Source: Actinomycetota bacterium
GTDB lineage: Bacteria > Actinomycetota > Acidimicrobiia > IMCC26256 > PALSA-610
Direction of reading: 5' to 3'
NCBI GenBank assembly: GCA_005779345.1
Contig: SXJQ01000074.1
Span: 1 to 13,691, forward strand
Length of the DNA stretch: 13,691 nucleotides
Positions 8,305 to 13,691 of the stretch are shown in pieces (position 1 is the stretch's first letter; each line of letters opens with the position of its first letter). The translations under genes and the position numbers were made by a program. The notes below the pieces were generated by a model. That model worked only from the letters and a program-made list of their open reading frames with translations, was not told the DNA's origin and made no database searches.

Positions 8305-8748
8305 GTGTTCGACAAGTACTTCGACGAGTACGAGATCGGCGAACAGCGCGTCTTCCCCGGGTACACGATCACCGAGAGTCACGTCGTCGGCTTCGCCGGC
8401 ATCGTCGGCGACCACTATCCGCTGCACATGAACGCCGAATACGCGCGGTCCAGTCGGTTCGGGCAACGGATCGCGCACGGGTTCCTGGTCCTGTCCGCGA
8501 GTTCCGGGATGTTCCCGCTCGTCCCCGGGATCGTCGTCGCGTTCTACGGGATGGACGACGTGCGCTTCCTGGCGCCGACCTTCCTCGGCGACACGCTCGA
8601 TTGCGAGCACGAGGTCATCGGACTGCGAGCGAAGGACGTACGCGCGGGGGTCGTCTCGGTGCGCCAGACACTCCGCAACCAGCGCGGCGAGGCCGTGTGC
8701 GTCGCGACGCTCCACATCCTCATCGCCCGCGGCCCCGACGGGACCTGA
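8305..8748 (+). CDS. MaoC-like hotdog-fold (R)-specific hydratase/dehydratase
   Basis: This 147-residue single hotdog-domain protein starts at a GTG directly after the stop of the ketoacyl synthase gene. The hydratase-2 signature is present: D36 and H41 in GDHYPLHMN (D-x4-H), followed by RFGQRIAHGFLVLSASSG (51-68). The core hotdog helix of this family carries the A-H-G motif. MaoC enzymes add water to, or remove it from, the 2,3 double bond of acyl-CoA or acyl-ACP thioesters. The tight junction with the ketoacyl synthase suggests the two act on the same acyl chain. A ketoreductase would be needed between them. The nearby 3-hydroxyacyl-CoA dehydrogenase on the other strand could serve, though its usual stereochemistry (S) does not match a MaoC (R) partner. 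Assignment to the fold is secure. Confidence 0.9.
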   Translation: MFDKYFDEYEIGEQRVFPGYTITESHVVGFAGIVGDHYPLHMNAEYARSSRFGQRIAHGFLVLSASSGMFPLVPGIVVAFYGMDDVRFLAPTFLGDTLDCEHEVIGLRAKDVRAGVVSVRQTLRNQRGEAVCVATLHILIARGPDGT

Positions 8749-8757
8749 GCGATGTCG

Positions 8758-9915
8758 TCAGCCGCGGTCGGCCGCGATCGCCGGGCTGGGCGTGAAGCGG
8801 GGCGCGATCGTCTCGGCGCGGTGTTGCAGCCGCGCTCGCAGCGCCCGCCCGTCGCCCACGTGGGCGAGCAGCCCGCCGGGGAATCCATAGGCGGCATCGA
8901 CACCGAGCGCCGCATCGTCCCAGCCGGCGACGACACCTTCGGAAACGCACCATCCGGCTTCGTTCGCGAGGGCGTCGACGAGGCGTTCGACCGGGTCGCC
9001 GGGCTGTCGCGGTCGGCGGGGGAGCATTGCCAGCGCCGCGGCGTGGTCGCGGCGGTCGCCGTCGGTGTATTCGTACAACCCGCGACCGGCTGCGACTCCA
9101 CAGTGACCCGCCGCGACGAGCGGCGCGAGCAGGCCGATCGCGTCGGCGCGGCCCTGCATCACGGGCCCGACGACCGCGAGGACGGGCAGCGGCGTCGTGA
9201 GCGAGGTGCGGTCGACGAGCCGGCAGGGTCCCATCGGCCAGCCCGCGGCTTCGAGCGCGGCGTCGAGTTCGCTCGGAGACCACCCTTCGCACAGCAGCTC
9301 GATCATCTCGTTCCAGTACGCGAAGACGACCCGGGTGATCAAGAACCCGGCAACGTCGCGGGCGCGCACGACGGTCTTCTCCTGGCGATCGAGGAGCGCG
9401 AGCACCGTGCTGACGGCGGCGGGATCGGCGTCGTCGGCGGCGGCGAACTCGACGAGCCGGACCCGGTTCGCGGGCCAGACGTAGTGAGCAACCACGATGC
9501 GGTCGGGACGAGCGGCACCGGCCCCGATGGTTGCCGCCGGAATCGTCGACGTCGCGCTCGCGATCACCGCCGTCGGCGCGAGGAACGGCTCGATCGCCGC
9601 GACCGCGGCTTGTTTGGCCGCGATGTCTTCGATCACCGATTCGACGACGACCGGACAGTCTCGCAACGCGGCGAGGTCGTCGGTGACGACCGCGCGGGCG
9701 CGCATCTCGGCCGCGTCGCCGACGCGCCCGGCGCGCACCTCGCGCTCGATCGACGCATCGATCGCGGCCTCGGCTCGCTCGACCTTGCCTGCCCCCGGTC
9801 GCACGATCATCACGACCGAACCACCGCGATCGAGCCCGAGTTGGGCGATCGTGACGCCCAGCGTCCCGATCCCCACGACACCGATGCGGTCGCGAACGTC
9901 GATACCGTGCCTCAC
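8758..9915 (-). CDS. 3-hydroxyacyl-CoA dehydrogenase (NAD-binding domain plus two C-terminal domains)
   Basis: Read on the minus strand from GTG at 9915, this gives 385 residues. The NAD-binding motif is GVVGIGTLG (12-20). The catalytic pair is H144 in VVAHYVW and E156 in RLVEF, 12 apart as in known 3-hydroxyacyl-CoA dehydrogenases. The active-site Ser is kept (S123 in SATST). The helical C-terminal domain has RDVAGFLITRVVFAYWNE (187-204) and AAGWPMGPCRLVD (223-235); the usual V-N-R of this helix reads I-T-R, so the substrate-binding Asn is Thr. A second, shorter copy of the C-terminal domain is suggested near 310-375 (NEAGWCVSEGV onward). The family oxidises 3-hydroxyacyl-CoA with NAD. The upstream start at 9978 would overlap the divergent gene and is rejected. 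It converges on the MaoC gene with a 9-nt gap. Some divergence from the family is clear. Confidence 0.85.
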   Translation of the reverse strand: MRHGIDVRDRIGVVGIGTLGVTIAQLGLDRGGSVVMIVRPGAGKVERAEAAIDASIEREVRAGRVGDAAEMRARAVVTDDLAALRDCPVVVESVIEDIAAKQAAVAAIEPFLAPTAVIASATSTIPAATIGAGAARPDRIVVAHYVWPANRVRLVEFAAADDADPAAVSTVLALLDRQEKTVVRARDVAGFLITRVVFAYWNEMIELLCEGWSPSELDAALEAAGWPMGPCRLVDRTSLTTPLPVLAVVGPVMQGRADAIGLLAPLVAAGHCGVAAGRGLYEYTDGDRRDHAAALAMLPRRPRQPGDPVERLVDALANEAGWCVSEGVVAGWDDAALGVDAAYGFPGGLLAHVGDGRALRARLQHRAETIAPRFTPSPAIAADRG

Positions 9916-9922
9916 GACGATG

Positions 9923-9928
9923 ACGCTA
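9923..9928 (-). promoter_or_regulatory. Candidate -10 box for leaderless transcription of the dehydrogenase
   Basis: On the minus strand the hexamer TAGCGT (TANNNT) ends 7 nt before the GTG at 9915. That is the spacing of actinobacterial -10 boxes when transcription starts at the initiation codon. No good Shine-Dalgarno is seen here, which supports the GTG start. No convincing -35 was found. Confidence 0.45.
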
Positions 9929-9961
9929 TCGGTCGTCCCCCGAACGTTTCGAAGCATCCAC

Positions 9962-9966
9962 GGAGG
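9962..9966 (+). promoter_or_regulatory. Ribosome binding site for the acetyltransferase
   Basis: GGAGG ends 5 nt before the ATG at 9972 but only 2 nt before an in-frame TTG at 9969, so it decides for the ATG. Confidence 0.7.
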
Positions 9967-9971
9967 TCTTG

Positions 9972-10562
9972 ATGTCACACGCGGCTCTTGAACCCGGTCT
10001 GTTCGCGCTCATCCGATCCGACCTCGAAGCGACCGCGCGCCTGAAGGGTGTCCGGTTCCCTTCGGCGGGCGCGTACGCCGACCTCCTGACGATCCCGGGC
10101 GTCTGGGCAGTGCTGCTCTTTCGCGTCGCCCACTTCTGCCACACGCACTCGCTCCGACCGTTGTCGCGCCTCTGCTACTTCGCCAACGTCGTGCTCTTCG
10201 GCGCCGATCTCGCGCCCGGGGCGCGCGTCGGCCCGGGCCTGGCCATCGCACATCCTGTGTTCTGCGGGTGGGGCTCGGAGCTGGAGATGGGTTCGAACGT
10301 GATCCTCACCGGCGGCGTCCGCTTCGGCACCGCGGCTCGTCCCGACAAGAAGGGACATCCGCGCGTCGGCAACGACGTGTTCTTCCTCGACGCGGCGAAG
10401 GTGCTCGGTGGCGTCGAGATCGGCGACGGTGCGTTGATCGCATCGAACGCGCTCGTCCTCGACGACGTCCCGCCGCTCGCGATCGTGGTGGGGCAACCCG
10501 CCCGCGTCGTGCGCTACCGCGACGAGTCCGAGGTCGGTTCGGGCGACCTCGGCGAGGTCTGA
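9972..10562 (+). CDS. CysE-like hexapeptide-repeat O-acetyltransferase
   Basis: This 196-residue protein has a short helical N-terminus (IRSDLEATARLKG, 14-26), an aromatic/hydrophobic link (LLFRVAHFCH, 48-57) and a left-handed beta-helix of hexapeptide repeats (about 75-182). D79 and H94 in the GADLAPGARVGPGLAIAH segment are 15 residues apart, as are Asp143 and His158 of E. coli serine acetyltransferase (numbering from memory). H129 in KKGHPRVG matches the second conserved His. The His of the usual D-I-H-P is Ala here. The family transfers acetyl from acetyl-CoA to serine or, in short members, to sugars and polysaccharides. No cysteine synthase gene is adjacent. The sulfotransferase starts 7 nt downstream, so acetyl decoration of a glycan is a fair alternative to cysteine synthesis. 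The fold is certain; the acceptor is open. Confidence 0.82.
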   Translation: MSHAALEPGLFALIRSDLEATARLKGVRFPSAGAYADLLTIPGVWAVLLFRVAHFCHTHSLRPLSRLCYFANVVLFGADLAPGARVGPGLAIAHPVFCGWGSELEMGSNVILTGGVRFGTAARPDKKGHPRVGNDVFFLDAAKVLGGVEIGDGALIASNALVLDDVPPLAIVVGQPARVVRYRDESEVGSGDLGEV

Positions 10563-10569
10563 CCGGATC

Positions 10570-11829
10570 GTGGCGCGAACGATCCGAGCCGTCGGTCAGC
10601 GCCCACCGCGCGCGCTCCGCGCCGCGAACCTCGTCGCGGGTTGCGTCCGGCGTGTCCGACCGTCGTTCGGCCGCCTCGACGTCGACGATCTCTGTGAACG
10701 GGCGACCGTCGCGGCGGGCCTCGACGATTTCGGGAGCGACGAGTTCCGCGAACCCCTCTCGGTGCTCGTCGGCTCGCTCGAGTCCGATGCGCAGCTCACG
10801 CCGGCAGGCCGGCTCTTCGCACGCGGCGCCCTCGAGCACGCGCTGGAGAACCGCCTGCGCCTCCAGGCCGACTGGAAGGCGAATCCCGAGATCCTCGACG
10901 TTCGGATCGCGGCTCCGACCTACGTCATCGGGCTCCCGCGGACAGGGACGACGCTCCTGCAGAACCTGCTCGCCCTCGACCCCGGCCACCGCAACCTGCT
11001 CGGTTGGGAGGCCGCGACACCGTCGCCGCCACCGACCGCCGCGACCTACGCGAGCGACCCCCGGATCGCGGCGGCGGCGCGAACGACGCGACTGCTCGAC
11101 TACCTGGCGCCCGAGGCCCGGCGGCTCCATCCGGTCGGTCCGACGATGCCGACCGAGTGCGTGACGCTCTTCGTCAATTCCTGCGCGAGCCTCGAGACGA
11201 CCACGATCAACCAGGTCTGGGGATACCTCGACTGGTGTCTCGGTGCCGACTACCGACCTCACTACGACTACTACCACCGCCAACTGCAGCTGCTGCAGTG
11301 GCGCAACGATCGCGGCCGCTGGCTCCTGAAGTCGCCGGCGCACCTGTTCTGGGTCGACCGCCTGATCGAAACCTTCCCCGACGCGCGCATCGTGCAGACC
11401 CATCGCGATCCTGTCGAGGCCGTGCTGTCGTACTGCAGTCTGGCGGCGGTGCTGCATCGGATCGGGAGCGATCACGTCGACCACGCCCGACTCGGAGCCG
11501 TGTGGCCCGCGGTCTGGGCCGAGGGCCTCGAACGCTCGGCGCGCGCCCGTGATACCGGCGCGCTGCGCGTCTTCGACTGCCACTACTCCGCCCTCGTCGC
11601 GGACCCGGTCGCGACGGTCGAGGCCATCTCTCGGTTCTTCGACGACGAGTGCTCGCCGACCTTCGTCTCGGCGATGCGCGACTGGCTGCGCGCCCATCCG
11701 CAACACGCCGGCGGCGTGCACACCTACGAGGCCTCCGACTTCGGGATCGACCTCGCGACGGAGCACGATCGATTCGCTGCCTATCGAGAGCGCTTCGATG
11801 TCGCCGCGGAACGTGGCGGCGCACGGTGA
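10570..11829 (+). CDS. PAPS-dependent sulfotransferase family protein
   Basis: This 419-residue protein has the 5'-phosphosulfate loop TYVIGLPRTGTTLLQNLL (117-134), the classic P-loop-like PAPS-binding motif. LLKSPAHLFW (252-261) contains the lysine-serine-proline turn, and RIVQTHRDPVEAVLSYCSL (273-291) matches the 3'-phosphate motif with Arg279 and Ser287. This is the Sulfotransfer_3 layout common in actinobacteria and cyanobacteria, which move a sulfo group from PAPS to a hydroxyl or amino group of a small molecule, lipid or glycan. About 100 residues precede the loop, as in that subfamily. GTG at 10570 is 7 nt after the acetyltransferase stop, preceded by GAGG. The stop overlaps the next GTG (GTGA). 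No PAPS synthesis gene is in the window. It probably decorates the product of the neighbouring genes (inference). Confidence 0.88.
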   Translation: MARTIRAVGQRPPRALRAANLVAGCVRRVRPSFGRLDVDDLCERATVAAGLDDFGSDEFREPLSVLVGSLESDAQLTPAGRLFARGALEHALENRLRLQADWKANPEILDVRIAAPTYVIGLPRTGTTLLQNLLALDPGHRNLLGWEAATPSPPPTAATYASDPRIAAAARTTRLLDYLAPEARRLHPVGPTMPTECVTLFVNSCASLETTTINQVWGYLDWCLGADYRPHYDYYHRQLQLLQWRNDRGRWLLKSPAHLFWVDRLIETFPDARIVQTHRDPVEAVLSYCSLAAVLHRIGSDHVDHARLGAVWPAVWAEGLERSARARDTGALRVFDCHYSALVADPVATVEAISRFFDDECSPTFVSAMRDWLRAHPQHAGGVHTYEASDFGIDLATEHDRFAAYRERFDVAAERGGAR

Positions 11830-12923
11830 ACGAACGCAGGCGCGTCCCGCGAGGGTGTCTGATCACCGTGGGCGTCGTCGCGGCGCTGCTCGCCCTGGTC
11901 GTCGGCGTGGTCGTCGTGAAGGTCTGGAGCGTCGCGCACGAGAGCGTCGACGCGCCCGACCTCGCCGACGTGTCGCTCCCGACCGTTGCGGCGACGCTGC
12001 CCGACGGCGACGTCGTCTTCGACTCGGACCGCTCCGGCAACTACGAGCTCTACACGCTCGCGACGGCGACAGCCCCGGCGACGGTGACGAGCGTCGAAGC
12101 GCTCGCCCTGACCGACGATCCACGGTACGACTCGTGGTGGCCGAGGCTGTCGCCCGATCGTCGTCACGTGCTGTTCGTACGAACGCCCGCGGGAGTGCAC
12201 GACAATGCCGCGAAGATGGCCTTCAAGCAGCTCAGTGTCTGGGTCGTCGGCGTCGATGGGACGGGCCTCACCGAGTTGCTCCCCGACGACGCGCACGGCT
12301 GGGTGCAGTTCGGTCATCCGGAATGGTCGCCCGACGGCCGCTCCCTGGTGCTGTTCGCCGGCAACGCGGTCAACCCGAACATCTGGATCACCGACGCGAC
12401 CGGGCGGCGACCGCGCCAGGTGACCGATCGCGGCGGCGCGAACCTCGACCCCTCGTTCTCGCCCGATGGCGACACCATCGCGTTCGTCGGGTGTCCGGGA
12501 AGCATCTGCACGCCCGGCCGCCACGAGCTCTACACCGTCGCGGCCTCCGGTGGTCCGGTCCACCGCCTCACCGACGACGGTCACGCCGACTACGACCCGT
12601 ACTTCTCGCCCGACGGCGCGACCATCGCCTTCTTGACCCAGACCGCGGGTCCGTCGGACGGCCGCATCGCGGGGGAGTGGAACATCCGCCTCGTCGCGGC
12701 GCGGGGAGGCGACGTTTCGCGGCTCACCGACGACGGCAACGTCAACTCGAAGCCCTCGTGGTCGGGCGACGGCACCACGATCTACTTCCACCGGCACGTG
12801 TACGGCCGGGACCGTGCGCCGTTGCAGTTCGGCCTCTGGTCCGTCGACGTGACCGGCGGCGAAATGACCGCGCTCGACACCGGCCGACCGCCGGCGGCGA
12901 ACGACGAATATCCCGGCACGTGA
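11826..12923 (+). CDS. Membrane-anchored PD40/TolB-like beta-propeller protein
   Basis: This 365-residue protein starts with a basic segment (NERRRVPR) and one hydrophobic helix (about 11-31), so it is an N-in single-pass anchor or uncleaved signal with the rest outside. Propeller motifs follow at about LSPDRRHVLF (108-117), WSPDGRSLVLF (167-177), FSPDGDTIAF (211-220), FSPDGATIAF (260-269) and WSGDGTTIYF (312-321). A less regular first blade lies near 58-78. C223 and C228 (GCPGSIC) could form a disulfide in the exported domain. The GTG start overlaps the sulfotransferase stop by 4 nt; an in-frame ATG at 11649 would overlap that gene by about 180 nt with arginine-rich residues and is rejected. 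Like the first gene of the window it has no catalytic motif. It may bind or sense the surface product, which is speculative. Confidence 0.85.
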   Translation: MNERRRVPRGCLITVGVVAALLALVVGVVVVKVWSVAHESVDAPDLADVSLPTVAATLPDGDVVFDSDRSGNYELYTLATATAPATVTSVEALALTDDPRYDSWWPRLSPDRRHVLFVRTPAGVHDNAAKMAFKQLSVWVVGVDGTGLTELLPDDAHGWVQFGHPEWSPDGRSLVLFAGNAVNPNIWITDATGRRPRQVTDRGGANLDPSFSPDGDTIAFVGCPGSICTPGRHELYTVAASGGPVHRLTDDGHADYDPYFSPDGATIAFLTQTAGPSDGRIAGEWNIRLVAARGGDVSRLTDDGNVNSKPSWSGDGTTIYFHRHVYGRDRAPLQFGLWSVDVTGGEMTALDTGRPPAANDEYPGT

Positions 12924-12964
12924 CGGATCCACCCGCGACCGATCGAGCCGTGTGACCGACCGCG

Positions 12965-12970
12965 TAGGCT
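12965..12970 (+). promoter_or_regulatory. Candidate -10 box for the selenoprotein peroxiredoxin
   Basis: TAGGCT (TANNNT) ends 7 nt before the ATG at 12978, in the 54-nt gap after the propeller gene. There is no Shine-Dalgarno in that gap near the ATG. The spacing fits leaderless transcription beginning at or next to the ATG and supports this start. No clear -35 was found. Confidence 0.5.
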
Positions 12971-12977
12971 CGCCGTC

Positions 12978-13439
12978 ATGACTGCAGACATCGGCGATCC
13001 GGCTCCCCGGTTCGTGCTCCCGGGCGTGCAGGGATCGGTCCGCGCCGACTACGACCTCGCGAGCTTCCGCGGCCAGAACGTGGTGCTCGCCTTCTATCCC
13101 GGCGACTTCACGCCTGGCTGAACGAAGCAGTTGCGCGGCTACCGCGACGACTACGCGGTGCTCGCGCCCTCGGGCACGGTCGTGCTCGGCATCTCCCCCC
13201 AGGACGTCGACAGCCACGAGCGGTGGATCGACAAGGAGGGATTCCAGTTCCCGCTGCTCGCCGACACCGACAAGACCGTCGGCCGCGCCTACGACGTGGT
13301 CGGCCCGCCGTTCGGCTACCGGCGCGCGATCTTCGTCGTCGACCGCGACGGCGTGATCCGTCACCGCGTGGTCAAGCTCATCGGGGCGACGTGGCCCAAG
13401 GCTCGGTCGATCGCCGAGGTGATCGCCGAGCTGTCCTGA
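12978..13439 (+). CDS. Peroxiredoxin with selenocysteine (in-frame TGA) at the peroxidatic position
   Basis: Translation from ATG 12978 gives 47 residues ending FYPGDFTPG, then TGA (13119-13121), then TKQLRGYRDDY and on without interruption to TGA at 13437-13439. The total is 153 codons. Bcp/PrxQ peroxiredoxins have Cys exactly here (F-T-P-G-C-T-K), and TGA differs from the Cys codon TGC by one base. Reading it as selenocysteine (U48) restores a full-length thioredoxin-fold peroxidase with GDPAPRFVLP (6-15), PLLADTD near 95 and the conserved Arg before AIFVVDRDG. The enzyme would reduce hydroperoxides in the cytoplasm. There is no Cys anywhere in the protein, so no resolving Cys: a 1-Sec enzyme needing an external reductant. 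A SECIS-like hairpin follows. A nonsense mutation or sequencing error is the alternative, made less likely by the exact position and intact flanks. Confidence 0.85.
13129..13152 (+). promoter_or_regulatory. Candidate bacterial SECIS hairpin downstream of the UGA
   Basis: The mRNA can pair AGUUG with CGACU (one G-U pair) and CGCGG with CCGCG, separated by one bulged A (13147), around a CUA loop (13139-13141). If the top G-C pair opens, the apical loop is GCUAC. A G then stands first in the loop, 16 nt after the UGA. This agrees with the bacterial SECIS rule as I recall it (G among the first two loop bases, loop 16-37 nt from UGA). It lies wholly inside the coding region, as bacterial SECIS elements do. 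GC-rich DNA makes chance hairpins common, so this is support, not proof. Confidence 0.55.
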
Positions 13440-13450
13440 GCCGACGCCGT

Positions 13451-13474
13451 GCCCCGCGGGCCGCCGCCCGGGGC
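13451..13474 (+). terminator. GC-rich hairpin after the peroxiredoxin gene
   Basis: GCCC (13451-13454) pairs with GGGC (13471-13474), and CGGGC (13457-13461) with GCCCG (13466-13470), with a 2-nt bulge and a 4-nt loop. It starts 12 nt after the peroxiredoxin stop and precedes the CoxS-like gene's promoter box. No T-run follows, so it is at best an actinobacterial-style stem terminator. Confidence 0.4.
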
Positions 13475-13485
13475 GCGCGATCCGC

Positions 13486-13491
13486 TAGGTT
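13486..13491 (+). promoter_or_regulatory. Candidate -10 box for the CoxS-like gene
   Basis: TAGGTT (TANNNT) ends 9 nt before the ATG at 13501, with no Shine-Dalgarno between. It closely resembles the box before the peroxiredoxin gene. Transcription would start at or a base or two before the ATG. Confidence 0.45.
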
Positions 13492-13500
13492 CCCGCCCGC

Positions 13501-13691
13501 ATGAAGATCTCGATCACGGTCAACGGATCCCTCCAGGAGCACGACGTCGAGCCGCGCACGTTGCTCGTCCAGTTCCTCCGCGAGGCCTGCGGTCTCACCG
13601 GCACCAAGGTCGGTTGCGACACGAGCAGTTGCGGTGCCTGCACGGTGCTCTACGCCGACACCGAACGCGCGAGTGCCGACGGGCGCGGCGA
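13501..13691 (+). CDS. Molybdenum hydroxylase 2Fe-2S subunit, CoxS-like (3' end cut by window)
   Basis: Only the first 63 codons are present. They begin MKISITVNGS, followed by the plant-type ferredoxin cluster motif GTKVGCDTSSCGACTV. C39, C44 and C47 follow the C-x4-C-x2-C pattern of the N-terminal [2Fe-2S] domain in carbon monoxide dehydrogenase small subunits and related xanthine/aldehyde oxidase family subunits. The fourth cluster Cys normally comes about 12 residues after the third; here that stretch reads YADTERASADGRG without a Cys, so an insertion or local divergence is likely. These subunits pass electrons from the molybdenum centre towards FAD. The medium (FAD) and large (Mo) subunit genes would be expected beyond the edge. 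It is a separate unit from the peroxiredoxin gene, with its own candidate promoter. Confidence 0.82.
   Translation, partial: MKISITVNGSLQEHDVEPRTLLVQFLREACGLTGTKVGCDTSSCGACTVLYADTERASADGRG

Noticed and set aside
8763..8776. 5-bp hairpin (CGCGG/CCGCG, 4-nt loop) at the convergent junction as a bidirectional terminator
   Set aside because: It lies inside the dehydrogenase's last codons, has no T-run, and such short GC stems are common by chance here.
9916..9978. Dehydrogenase start at 9978
   Set aside because: It adds 21 residues outside the NAD-binding fold and overlaps the divergent acetyltransferase start and ribosome binding site.
11649..11825. In-frame ATG 11649 as start of the second propeller gene
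   Set aside because: It would overlap the sulfotransferase by about 180 nt with an arginine-rich translation. GTG 11826 gives a GTGA overlap and a clean membrane anchor.
13119..13121. TGA as a simple nonsense mutation making a pseudogene
   Set aside because: It falls exactly on the catalytic Cys codon and the downstream half is not degraded. A SECIS-like hairpin follows. It stays the main alternative but is less likely.
13131..13439. Separate 102-residue protein starting at TTG 13131
   Set aside because: It would be a peroxiredoxin lacking its first strands and active site. The same frame continues upstream through the TGA to a well-placed ATG with a promoter box, so this is part of one gene.

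Overview
The window is a gene-dense, very GC-rich bacterial segment with almost no intergenic space. Its GC content, GTG starts, 4-nt ATGA/GTGA overlaps and TANNNT boxes placed 7 to 9 nt before start codons suggest an actinobacterium, possibly an Acidimicrobiia-like lineage. The phylum is an inference; no rRNA or other marker gene is present.

Bases 3-8748 (+) look like one long operon. It starts with the 3' part of a secreted TolB/PD40-type beta-propeller protein. Next come a GT2 glycosyltransferase, a class I SAM methyltransferase, an RmlD-like NAD(P)-dependent sugar reductase/epimerase, a bacterial homologue of the plant reversibly glycosylated polypeptide / UDP-arabinopyranose mutase family (GT75), a GT4 glycosyltransferase, a FabH-like ketoacyl synthase III and a MaoC-fold hydratase. 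A 3-hydroxyacyl-CoA dehydrogenase (8758-9915, -) faces the MaoC gene with a 9-nt gap. A second (+) run (9972-12923) carries a CysE-like hexapeptide acetyltransferase, a PAPS-type sulfotransferase and a membrane-anchored PD40 propeller. Together these fit synthesis and decoration (methyl, acetyl, sulfo) of a surface glycan or glycolipid with a tailored acyl part. Propeller proteins sit at both ends. The product cannot be read from the sequence.

Bases 12978-13439 (+) hold the most striking gene: a peroxiredoxin whose peroxidatic cysteine codon is an in-frame TGA, with the reading frame and family conservation intact on both sides. A 10-bp hairpin with a G in the apical loop lies just downstream, where a bacterial SECIS element is expected. 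I read this as a selenoprotein. It contains no cysteine at all. A standard gene caller would truncate it to a start-less fragment.

Bases 13501-13691 (+) are the 5' end of a molybdenum-hydroxylase iron-sulfur subunit (CoxS-like), cut by the window edge. The peroxiredoxin, the CoxS-like gene and the dehydrogenase each have a TANNNT box so close to the start codon that leaderless transcription is likely.

No rRNA, tRNA, CRISPR array, insertion sequence or stretch over 300 bases without a gene was seen.
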